DNA from: an uncultured Verrucomicrobiota bacterium
Lineage (GTDB): Bacteria > Verrucomicrobiota > Verrucomicrobiia > Chthoniobacterales > JACTMZ01
Length of the DNA stretch: 64,000 bases
NCBI GenBank assembly: GCA_903953565.1
Contig: CAJBKE010000052.1
Coordinates: 124,001 to 188,000, forward strand
Direction of reading: 5' to 3'
The translations under genes were made by a program, and so were the position numbers. The notes below the pieces were generated by a model. The model ran no database searches and was not told the origin of the DNA. It saw nothing but the letters and a program-made list of their open reading frames with translations. Positions 46,639 through 54,426 of this stretch are shown one piece after another; the stretch's first letter is position 1, and the number at the start of each line of letters is the position of its first letter.

Positions 46639-47616
46639 ATGCCAGCCCCGATCATTGCAGTCACCGATTGGACGTTCTCCGACCTGAGTGTCGAGGAGCA
46701 AGCCGCCGATAAAGCAGGCGCCAAGCTGGTAGGCCGCCAATGCCGAAGCAGTGAGGATCTTGCCGCGTTGTGTTTTGACGCCGATGCGGTCATCACTCAG
46801 TTCGCCAAGCTGGATGCCGGGGCCATCGGGCGAATGCCCAAGGCCCGCGTCATCGTGCGCTACGGGATAGGCGTGGATAATGTCGACCTCGAGGCGGCCA
46901 AGGGTCGCGGCATTCCTGTCTGCAATATTCCGGACTACTGCGTCGACGAGGTCGCCGATCACACGGTGGCTTTCATCCTCGGCCTCACGCGTCAAGTGGT
47001 GGCCAATGCGACTCTCTTGCGCGACGGAGGTTGGGGGCTTGCTTCCCCCCTCGAATCGATGGGCACACTGAAGAACCTCACGGTGGGCATTGTAGGCTTC
47101 GGTCGCATCGGTCGTGAAGTGGTGCGGCGCTTGTCGCCTTTCAAATGTCGTATTCTGGTTTTCGATCCGGTTGCGCCGCGGGCGGAAATCGAGGCAGCGG
47201 GTGCTGAGGCTTGCTCGTTCGCCGAATTACTCGCTGCTAGCGACATTGTGTCGCCCCATTGCCCCTCGAATGCGTCGACCAAGAAGATGTTTGACGCAAA
47301 TGCATTCGCCGCCATGAAAGACGGAGCGCTATTCATCAATGTCGGCCGCGGGGATCTCGCCGATGCCGAGGCGCTGGTTGCGGCTTTGACCACCGGCAAA
47401 CTCGGTGGGGCCGCGCTCGATGTTTTCGACCCCGAACCCATTCCCGCCGATCACCCGATCCGCCGCATGAACAATGTTATTCTGGCCGCGCACATCGCCT
47501 CGGCCAGTCCGACCGCCGTGCGGACCCTTCGTGAAACGGCTATCTCCATCGCTTTGCAGGCAGTCCGCGGAGAGCGGCTGCCAAATATCGTCAATGGCGT
47601 AAGTCAAACTAGTTGA
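46639..47616 (+). CDS. D-2-hydroxyacid dehydrogenase (phosphoglycerate dehydrogenase-like)
   Basis: A 325-aa NAD-dependent D-isomer-specific 2-hydroxyacid dehydrogenase. The NAD loop is VGIVGFGRIGREVVRRL. Catalytic Arg is in INVGRGDLADAEAL, Glu in DPEPIPADHP and His in ILAAHIASAS. The substrate is unknown. The CtBP/SerA-type N-terminal half (ARVIVRYGIGVDNVDLEAAK) is well conserved. The ATG at 46639 (MPAPIIAVTDW) was chosen because upstream sequence lacks homology. It heads a probable operon with a FAH hydrolase, an AhpD-like protein, E1 and E2, so it may oxidise or reduce a hydroxy acid tied to that pathway. Confidence 0.88.
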   Translation: MPAPIIAVTDWTFSDLSVEEQAADKAGAKLVGRQCRSSEDLAALCFDADAVITQFAKLDAGAIGRMPKARVIVRYGIGVDNVDLEAAKGRGIPVCNIPDYCVDEVADHTVAFILGLTRQVVANATLLRDGGWGLASPLESMGTLKNLTVGIVGFGRIGREVVRRLSPFKCRILVFDPVAPRAEIEAAGAEACSFAELLAASDIVSPHCPSNASTKKMFDANAFAAMKDGALFINVGRGDLADAEALVAALTTGKLGGAALDVFDPEPIPADHPIRRMNNVILAAHIASASPTAVRTLRETAISIALQAVRGERLPNIVNGVSQTS

Positions 47617-47674
47617 GTCATGTCCTTCATACGGATGTCTACTGTCCGAATTACGAATTTCACCTCTACTCACA

Positions 47675-48472
47675 ATGCGCATCATCCGTTACCAAGATCC
47701 CCGAGGCCAAATCCACTACGCAAGCGAGACGATCGATAGCCAACGCCTCCTCATAGACGGCGATATTTTCGGCGGCTTCGAGGTTACTAATAAGCCGGCA
47801 CAGGTAGGCAAGCTCCTCGCTCCGGTCGCTCCGACCACGTTGGTCTGCATCGGTTTGAATTATCGCCGTCATGCCGAGGAAGGAAATCTCCCGGCTCCCG
47901 ATTTTCCGGTCGTCTTCATGAAGTTCCCCGCCGCGGTGCAAAATCCCGGCGATCCGATCCAACTGCCGCAGCACTTGAAAAGCGGCGAGGTGGATTACGA
48001 ATGCGAGCTGGCTGTGGTCATTGGAAAGACGGCGCGCAACGTGAAGCGCTCGAATGCCCTCGATTACGTGCTCGGTTACACTTGCGCCAACGACGTGAGT
48101 GCGCGCGACTGGCAAACGAAGTGGGGCGGGGGGCAGTGGTGCCGCGGCAAGACGTTTGACACCTTTGCGCCCTTGGGGCCCTGTCTCGTTCTCAAAGATG
48201 AAATACCCGATCCAAACAAGCTGCAGATCAAGACGATCCTCAACGGGAGCGTCATGCAGGATTGGAACACGGACGACATGATTTTTGATGTTCCCGCCTT
48301 GATCGAATTTCTTACCGGAGACACGACCCTGCTGCCGGGAACGGTCATCCTGACCGGAACGCCGCACGGCATCGGTGCCGCTCGGAAGCCCCCCGTTTTT
48401 CTCAAGGCCGGGGATACGATCAGCATCGAGATCGAGAAGATCGGCACACTAACCAATCCTGTTGTCGGCTGA
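47675..48472 (+). CDS. fumarylacetoacetate hydrolase family protein (first copy)
   Basis: A 265-aa FAH-family protein. Metal-binding acids are Glu109 and Glu111 (VDYECELAVVIG) and Asp140 (CANDVSARDW), with the N-terminal LNYRRHAEE active-site segment. Such enzymes cleave C-C bonds of 2,4-diketo acids or decarboxylate related compounds. A paralogue at 58295-59086 has its metal residues at the same numbers. Here it lies 58 bases after the hydroxyacid dehydrogenase and 18 before the AhpD-like gene. Confidence 0.92.
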   Translation: MRIIRYQDPRGQIHYASETIDSQRLLIDGDIFGGFEVTNKPAQVGKLLAPVAPTTLVCIGLNYRRHAEEGNLPAPDFPVVFMKFPAAVQNPGDPIQLPQHLKSGEVDYECELAVVIGKTARNVKRSNALDYVLGYTCANDVSARDWQTKWGGGQWCRGKTFDTFAPLGPCLVLKDEIPDPNKLQIKTILNGSVMQDWNTDDMIFDVPALIEFLTGDTTLLPGTVILTGTPHGIGAARKPPVFLKAGDTISIEIEKIGTLTNPVVG

Positions 48473-48490
48473 CCGGCATCATTTCCGACC

Positions 48491-48838
48491 ATGAGCGCTC
48501 CCGCCGAAACACTCGCTGCCTGGCAGCGTGACTTTGCTACTCTCCGTTCGCAGGCGCCCGATGTGGCCAAAGCTTTTGGTGGTATGCATCACGCGCTCAT
48601 GCAACCCGGCGCTCTCTCCAAGCGCGAAAAAGAACTGATCGCCGCTGCAGTTGGCCTCGCACAGGGCTGCACCGAGTGCATCCACATCCACACCACCGAG
48701 GCGATCAAAGCCGGGGCGACTCGTGAGCAGGTGATCGAAGCGGCCGGGGTGGGCGTGATGATGGGCGGCGGTCCGGCCTTCGTCCATTTGCCGGAAGTCC
48801 TGCGTGCTCTTTCTTCCGAAACTACTCCTGCAAAATGA
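48491..48838 (+). CDS. carboxymuconolactone decarboxylase/AhpD-like protein
   Basis: 115 aa of the AhpD/CMD fold. The redox or proton-relay motif reads AQGCTECIHIHTTEAIKAGA, giving Cys-x2-Cys and a nearby His as in AhpD-like proteins. Helices with LSKREKELIAAAVGLA precede it. AhpD in some bacteria couples to dihydrolipoamide-containing complexes (E2/E3) to reduce peroxides; the position directly before E1-E2 here fits such a link, but that is inference. It overlaps the E1 gene by ATGA. Confidence 0.88.
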   Translation: MSAPAETLAAWQRDFATLRSQAPDVAKAFGGMHHALMQPGALSKREKELIAAAVGLAQGCTECIHIHTTEAIKAGATREQVIEAAGVGVMMGGGPAFVHLPEVLRALSSETTPAK

Positions 48839-50883
48839 AGCTAAAAACCAAACCGGACAGAACGGCAGCCCAAAAGATTCCGACGTCACTCGACGCCGCG
48901 GCATCGGACACCGCTCCCGACGCACGCGATCTTTACCGCCGCATGCTGATCATTCGCGCGGTCGAGGAACGCTTGGCGCGGTCCCATCAAAAGGGACTCA
49001 TCCATGGTGCTTGTCATACCTATGTCGGACAGGAGGCCGTGGCCGCCGGAATTTGCGCCAACTTGAGTCCCGACGACGCGGTGTTCAGCACGCACCGCGG
49101 GCATGGCCACGCTCTGGCCAAGGGATTGGAGCCGTTCGCGCTGATTGCCGAGTTATACGGAAGATCCGAAGGTTGCTCGCGCGGACTTGGCGGGAGCATG
49201 CATATTTTCGCGCCCGAGATCGGCATGCTTGGAACGAGCGGCATTGTTGGTCCGTGCATTCTACAGGCTGCGGGTGCGGGCTACAGTTTTCGCCTGCTCA
49301 AGACCGACCGCGTTGCGGTGGCTTTCTTCGGCGATGGCGCGGTCAACAACGGTGCGTTCCACGAGGGACTCAACATGGCCAGCATCTGGCGTCTTCCGGT
49401 TTTGTTCGTCTGCGAGAACAATGGCTATGCCACGGAGGTGCCCTTCGATTATGCGGCGGGCAATCCCAGCGTGGCCGCGCGTGGAGCGGCCTACGGCATC
49501 GAGTCGATCGCGGTGGACGGCAATGATGTTTTGGCCGTGCAAGCCGCCGGCCGCGCAGCAGTCGCGAGGGCGCGGCGCGGCGAAGGTCCGACGCTCATCG
49601 AGTGCAAAACTTACCGCACCCGCGCCCATGCCGAGGGCATGGTCGATTTCGGCTACCGCACCAAGGAAGAGGTCGAGGAGTGGAAGCAGCGCTGTCCCAT
49701 CGCGCGCTTGCGCAAATACCTCATCGAGGAGGACATCGTTCCCGAAGCCGAACTCGCCGCGCTCGACGCCGAGATCGACGAGGTGGTCAACCAAGCGCAC
49801 CTTCGCGCCGAGAAAAGCTCTTATCCGGCGCCGGACACGGCAACCAACCACGTCTATGCCGTTTCGGAAAACACGGCGCGCGATGTGCCTGCCGTTGCGG
49901 GTCCGGTCCGCGAAATCACTTACATGAAAGCCACGCTCGAGGCCTTGAGCGAGGAGATGGCGAAAAACCCGCGCATCTTCGTTCTGGGCGAGGGAGTGGG
50001 CGTGCGCGGTGGCAGTTTTGCCACGACCACGGGACTGTACGCGATCCACGGTCCCGAACGGCTTCGCGATACGCCCATCTGTGAACGGGGTTTTGTCGGT
50101 TTGGCTTGCGGCGCGGCGATGAGCGGCACGCGGCCGGTCGTCGACTTCATGTTCGCCGACTTCGTGCTCGATGCGGCAGGCGAGATCATCAACCAAGTTG
50201 CCAAAATGCAATACATGAGCAGCGGACGTCTCAAGATGCCGGTCCTGCTCCGCGGCTGCATCGGCATCGGCCATGCCGCGGCCACGCATCACTCTGGCAG
50301 CTATTATTCAATGTATGCCAACTTCCCGGGCTTGCGCGTTGTTGTGCCTTCGACGCCGCGCGATGCGAAAGGCCTGATGAAAACGGCGCTGACTTGCGAT
50401 GATCCGGTTCTTTTTCTGGAACACCGCGAATTGCTCTCGGTCAAGGGGCCAGTGCCGGAAGGCGAATACTACATCGACTTCGGTCATGCCGCGGTGGTGC
50501 GGGAGGGTTCGGATCTCACCGTTGTTACTCTCGGCCTGATGGTGCACCGGGTGCTCGAAGTAGCAGCGAAACTCGCGGAGGAAGGAATCTCCGTCGAAGT
50601 GATCGATCCGCGCACGGTCTCGCCACTGGACACTACGACAATCCTCAACTCCGTAGCCAAGACCGGCCGCCTGCTGGTCGTCGACGAATCCTTCGCGCCC
50701 TGCGGACTGGGAGCCGAGATCGCCGCACAAATGGCCGAGCACGGATTCGACGAACTTGATGCGCCGATCCGTCGCCTGAACGGTTTGCATTCACCGACGC
50801 CCTATAGTCCGCCGCTTGAGGCCGCAGTCGTGCCGGGGACAGAACAGATCGCCGCGGCGATCAGGAGTCTGCACGCGGAATAA
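48835..50883 (+). CDS. 2-oxoacid dehydrogenase E1 component, alpha-beta fusion (pyruvate dehydrogenase-type)
   Basis: 682 aa. The E1-alpha part is residues 1-340, with the thiamine diphosphate motif GDGAVNNGAFHEGLNMA (166-182) and ENN at 194-196. A linker leads to E1-beta from about residue 356 (REITYMKATLEALSEEMAKN, VLGEGVGVRGGSF, FMFADFVLDAAGEIINQVAK). The two subunits are usually separate genes, so this is a natural fusion. It decarboxylates a 2-oxo acid (pyruvate, acetoin or branched-chain acid) and acetylates the E2 lipoyl group. E2 follows 17 bases later; no E3 gene is adjacent. Confidence 0.93.
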   Translation: MKLKTKPDRTAAQKIPTSLDAAASDTAPDARDLYRRMLIIRAVEERLARSHQKGLIHGACHTYVGQEAVAAGICANLSPDDAVFSTHRGHGHALAKGLEPFALIAELYGRSEGCSRGLGGSMHIFAPEIGMLGTSGIVGPCILQAAGAGYSFRLLKTDRVAVAFFGDGAVNNGAFHEGLNMASIWRLPVLFVCENNGYATEVPFDYAAGNPSVAARGAAYGIESIAVDGNDVLAVQAAGRAAVARARRGEGPTLIECKTYRTRAHAEGMVDFGYRTKEEVEEWKQRCPIARLRKYLIEEDIVPEAELAALDAEIDEVVNQAHLRAEKSSYPAPDTATNHVYAVSENTARDVPAVAGPVREITYMKATLEALSEEMAKNPRIFVLGEGVGVRGGSFATTTGLYAIHGPERLRDTPICERGFVGLACGAAMSGTRPVVDFMFADFVLDAAGEIINQVAKMQYMSSGRLKMPVLLRGCIGIGHAAATHHSGSYYSMYANFPGLRVVVPSTPRDAKGLMKTALTCDDPVLFLEHRELLSVKGPVPEGEYYIDFGHAAVVREGSDLTVVTLGLMVHRVLEVAAKLAEEGISVEVIDPRTVSPLDTTTILNSVAKTGRLLVVDESFAPCGLGAEIAAQMAEHGFDELDAPIRRLNGLHSPTPYSPPLEAAVVPGTEQIAAAIRSLHAE

Positions 50884-50900
50884 GCTAAGAACTACGACGT

Positions 50901-52118
50901 ATGGCGATCGAAATTACGTTGCCGAGACTCGGCTGGTCGATGGAAGAGGGCGTCTTCCAGTCGTGGCTGAAAAACGAGGGCGAGGAAGTTAAGTCGGGCG
51001 ATCCGCTTTTCGTGCTGGAGACCGACAAGGCGGCGCAGGAAGTGGAAGCCACGGACAGCGGAATCCTCCACATTCCCGCCAATGCGCCGCAGTCCGGCGA
51101 GGTGACCAAAGTTGGCCGCGTTTTGGGTTATCTGCTCGCGCCCGGGGAAAAGCCGCCGGCCGTTGGTGCGACCAGTGCCGCGGTTGCCGAAACCCCTAAG
51201 GATGTCGCGGACGATCAGGCCGCGCCACAGCCCGTTGCTGTGCAAGCGCCTTCGGCGACCCCTCTTGCTGCAGTTTCCACGGAAACTCCGGTCAGTCCGC
51301 GTGCACGTCGTGCGGCAAAAAACCGCGGAGTCGACTTGTCCCGTGTTGAACCCGGTGGCGCCGGCGGACGCATCCGCGAGAAGGATGTCATGGCGGTGGA
51401 GGTTAGTTCGCCTGGCGTAGGGGGTCAGCCAGTGGCCAACCTTCGGCGCATCATCGCGGCACGCATGATGCAGAGCAAACAATCCACTGCTCCGGTTACC
51501 CTGCATGCGCGTTGTGATGCTTCCCGCTTGGTGTTGCTCCGACGCGAACTCAAGGAAGCCTTGGGTGGCGACGGCGTGCCTTCGTACAACGACATTATCG
51601 CCAAGGTCGTGGCGCGCGCGCTAGCCAAACATCCCATGCTCGCGTCGCGCTGGGAAAACGATGAAATCTTCATGCCCGAGTCATTCAACATCGGCCTGGC
51701 TGTGGATACCGAGCAGGGCTTGCTCGTGCCGGTGATCAAAGATGTCGGCAATTTGCCCCTATCCGCTGTCTCGCGGAAGTCACGCGAACTGATCGAAAGC
51801 GCCCGCTCACGTCGTATCTCCCCGCAGGATCTGCAAGGTGGAGTCTTCACCATCACGAGTCTGGGTAGCTTCGACATCGAGTCGTTCACCCCTATCATCA
51901 ACTACCCGGAGACCGCGGTGCTCGGCATCGGATCTATCTTCCGCGAACCGACCGAGGGAGAAGGAGGCACGATTGTCTTCCGCGACATGATGCGGCTGAG
52001 CCTGACCTTCGATCACCGGGTGGTGGACGGCGCGCCGGCGGCGCGCTTCTTGCAGGATGTGCGCCAGGGTGTGGAGACGCCCGCCATCGTCCTGTTGGCC
52101 AACGCCCCGAAAGCCTGA
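50901..52118 (+). CDS. 2-oxoacid dehydrogenase E2 acyltransferase
   Basis: A 405-aa dihydrolipoamide acyltransferase. The lipoyl domain has the attachment Lys43 (LETDKAAQEVEA). After an Ala/Pro linker comes the peripheral subunit-binding domain at about 133-168 (SPRARRAAKNRGVDLSRVEP). The catalytic domain ends with His372 and Asp376 in DHRVVDGAPAARFL. One lipoyl domain is present. With the fused E1 it should form acetyl-CoA (or another acyl-CoA). E3 must come from elsewhere in the genome. Confidence 0.95.
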   Translation: MAIEITLPRLGWSMEEGVFQSWLKNEGEEVKSGDPLFVLETDKAAQEVEATDSGILHIPANAPQSGEVTKVGRVLGYLLAPGEKPPAVGATSAAVAETPKDVADDQAAPQPVAVQAPSATPLAAVSTETPVSPRARRAAKNRGVDLSRVEPGGAGGRIREKDVMAVEVSSPGVGGQPVANLRRIIAARMMQSKQSTAPVTLHARCDASRLVLLRRELKEALGGDGVPSYNDIIAKVVARALAKHPMLASRWENDEIFMPESFNIGLAVDTEQGLLVPVIKDVGNLPLSAVSRKSRELIESARSRRISPQDLQGGVFTITSLGSFDIESFTPIINYPETAVLGIGSIFREPTEGEGGTIVFRDMMRLSLTFDHRVVDGAPAARFLQDVRQGVETPAIVLLANAPKA

Positions 52119-52270
52119 GTCCCAGGTAACATAGGAATTCCGTGCCCCGGCGAAAAACAGGGGGTAAAATGGACGAAATAAGAGGCGCGGCTGCCGAAAA
52201 ACGTAGATTGTCCACTCGGCATCGATTCCCCCTGCAAGTCATGTCCAAACATCAAACAATTGCCCGCCGA

Positions 52271-52286
52271 ATGCACATAAGTGCAT
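52271..52286. promoter_or_regulatory. small palindrome upstream of the 52337 gene
   Basis: ATGCAC at 52271-52276 and GTGCAT at 52281-52286 form an inverted repeat spaced by four bases, 51 bases before the start codon. It could be an operator. The rest of the 218-base gap shows nothing clear. Confidence 0.3.
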
Positions 52287-52336
52287 GGCCGTGTGCCGTT
52301 GTCCCACGAAGAGTTTCTTCAGACTGTTCCTTTTGA

Positions 52337-53410
52337 ATGAAAAATCTGCGCGATCTGCAAAAAGTGCTTCGGGGCGCCGGTCGTCACCCTGAAACCCTCG
52401 GCTTCCGCGACGGAACACGTCTGCTGGTTTTGCCGCACGGAGGCCGCTTGCTCGGTGTTTTCGCGGCGGGAAGCGAGGAAAATTTTTATTGGACCAACCC
52501 GGCGCTGGATTCCGTTGCCTCAGCCAAGGCGTTTTTCGCCGGTGCGGCTTGGCATAACTCGGGAGGGGACCGCACGTGGTTGGCGCCCGAAGTCGATGTC
52601 TTCCTTCCCAAGTTCCCCGATCTGACCGCCTACGACCAACCGCGCTCCTTGGACCCTGGGAATCACCGCGTGGTGAGGAAAAGCGGATTCCTCTTTTTGG
52701 AAAACAAGCTGACGCTTCGTCTCTCGCGCTCCGGTCGCAAGGTCGACCTGAAGATTGTGAAGTCGTTCGGGCCTTCGCCGGATCCGCTGCGCTACGAGCG
52801 CGACATGAATTTGAAAGGGGTCTCCTATGCAGGCTACGCTCAGTTCACTTCGCTCGCTTTCGCCGGTGGTCGGGTGCCGGCGGGCGCGCAGCTCGGGCTC
52901 TGGAATCTCATCCAGATGCCGCATGGCGGTGAACTACTTCTTCCTACGTTCTCGCGCTCGGAACCGTTGCATATTTTCAGCACCGTGGGTCGGATCCCGA
53001 AATCCGCCGTGCGAATCGGCGAGCATTTGATCCGCTATCGCATGGACCAACGCGGCGAGCACAAGTTAAGTTTTCGTGCGGCGGCCATGGCGGGGCGCGC
53101 GGCCTATATCCACGGAAAGGGAAATGATTGGTCGCTGGTCGTCCGCAACTTCGGGGTGAATCCGTCCGGCGAGTATGTCGATGTGCCGTGGCACGACCCG
53201 GAGTGGCGGGGGTTTGCCGTGCAGGCGTGCAATGTCTGCAGCGGACTCGGGGCGTTCAGCGAGTTGGAATACCACATTCCGGGAATCGGCGCTGGCACCG
53301 GCCTCAGTTCGTGCCAAGATCTTGCGCAAGTGTGGGCTTACCGCGGTCCGAAAGACCGCATCCTGGCCATCGCCCGCCGCCTCGTTGCCGGCAACGATTT
53401 CCGCATGTGA
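52337..53410 (+). CDS. uncharacterised protein, DUF6786-like
   Basis: A 357-aa protein rich in predicted beta strands (TRLLVLPHGGRLLGVFAAGS, ENFYWTNPAL) and with WHNSGGDRTWLAPE and GLWNLIQMPHGGELLLPT. The pattern recalls aldose-epimerase or sugar-binding beta-sandwich folds and a family often annotated DUF6786 in Verrucomicrobiota and Bacteroidota; that assignment is from memory. No signal peptide is seen, so it is cytosolic. It lies directly upstream of the AraC regulator and secreted alpha-galactosidase and may act on a sugar intermediate. Confidence 0.6.
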   Translation: MKNLRDLQKVLRGAGRHPETLGFRDGTRLLVLPHGGRLLGVFAAGSEENFYWTNPALDSVASAKAFFAGAAWHNSGGDRTWLAPEVDVFLPKFPDLTAYDQPRSLDPGNHRVVRKSGFLFLENKLTLRLSRSGRKVDLKIVKSFGPSPDPLRYERDMNLKGVSYAGYAQFTSLAFAGGRVPAGAQLGLWNLIQMPHGGELLLPTFSRSEPLHIFSTVGRIPKSAVRIGEHLIRYRMDQRGEHKLSFRAAAMAGRAAYIHGKGNDWSLVVRNFGVNPSGEYVDVPWHDPEWRGFAVQACNVCSGLGAFSELEYHIPGIGAGTGLSSCQDLAQVWAYRGPKDRILAIARRLVAGNDFRM

Positions 53411-53447
53411 CGAAATTGGTCGTGGCTCTTCATTTCTTGGCGAAATT

Positions 53448-54404
53448 GTGATCAAGGCGCGAAAAACCAATCCGCAAAAGCTCAGTTGGCTGATGGAAGC
53501 TGACGAGTTGGGTCCACGCTTGAGCGATTCCGCGCCGATTTTCGTCAAATTGTTCGAGCAGAAGACTGCCGCGGAGGCGCCCGGTCCGGCCCGCCACCCT
53601 TACTGCGAAATCAATGTATCGCTGAAAGGAGAGGGGATCGTCATGGTGGAGGGCGAGGAAACACGGCGCGGGGTCAATGATGTCATGCTGCTCGGGCCCG
53701 GCGTGCCGCATTGGGGCAAAGTAACCAAGTATCCGCACCGCGCGATCACGGTTTACTTTCTTCCCTCCGCCCTGCTCGAATTCTGCAATCCGCAAGTCAG
53801 TGTCAGCATCCTGCGGCGCTTCTCTGCTCCGCGCTCTTTGGGCGAACGTCTGGTGCGCTTGTCCCCCGACATGCACCGCGCCTTGGTTCGCGGTTTGAGC
53901 GAGATCCATGAGGAGTTTCGCGGCCGCGGGTTCGGATGGGAGCTGCGGGTCGGCGCCATACTTTTCAGCGAGATTGTCCGGCTCATGCGGTGGGAGGCTT
54001 CCCGCGGGGCAAAGTTGGGTGAGGACAATTCGGACGTCGACTGGCGTCCGGTCGTGCAGGCGCTGCGCTATCTCCGCGAGAACTATGCCGAGCAAATCTA
54101 CGCTGCCGATGTGGCCCAAGCGGCCGGCATCAGCGAGACCCGGCTTAAACTTGTCTTCCGGCGGGCGGTCGGCATGCCGTGGGTCAAGTATCTGCAGATT
54201 TACCGCACACACCGCGCGGCGCTCCTGCTCTGCGAAGGCAAAATGAATGTGACAGAAGTCGCGCTCGGCGTCGGCTTCGAGAGCCTCAGCCATTTCAATT
54301 CGACCTTCCGCGCGATCATGGGCCAAACCCCCTCAGAATACGCACGGCAGAACCACCGCCCGCAAACCGGGCGCGCGAAGCGTTCTTCGCGTCGGCGCCG
54401 ATAA
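53448..54404 (+). CDS. AraC-family transcriptional regulator
   Basis: About 318 aa. The C-terminal AraC DNA-binding domain has two helix-turn-helix motifs (ADVAQAAGISETRLKLVFRR; MNVTEVALGVGFESLSHFNS) and TFRAIMGQTPSEYARQ. The N-terminal region has a cupin-like sugar-sensing look (YCEINVSLKGEGIVMVEGEE, LLGPGVPHWG). The GTG at 53448 is the chosen start; an ATG at about 53491 is an alternative. It is 22 bases upstream of the GH36 gene on the same strand and is the likely local regulator of the carbohydrate genes. Confidence 0.9.
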   Translation: MIKARKTNPQKLSWLMEADELGPRLSDSAPIFVKLFEQKTAAEAPGPARHPYCEINVSLKGEGIVMVEGEETRRGVNDVMLLGPGVPHWGKVTKYPHRAITVYFLPSALLEFCNPQVSVSILRRFSAPRSLGERLVRLSPDMHRALVRGLSEIHEEFRGRGFGWELRVGAILFSEIVRLMRWEASRGAKLGEDNSDVDWRPVVQALRYLRENYAEQIYAADVAQAAGISETRLKLVFRRAVGMPWVKYLQIYRTHRAALLLCEGKMNVTEVALGVGFESLSHFNSTFRAIMGQTPSEYARQNHRPQTGRAKRSSRRRR

Positions 54405-54426
54405 TCAGCGAAAAGAGAGGTGCACA

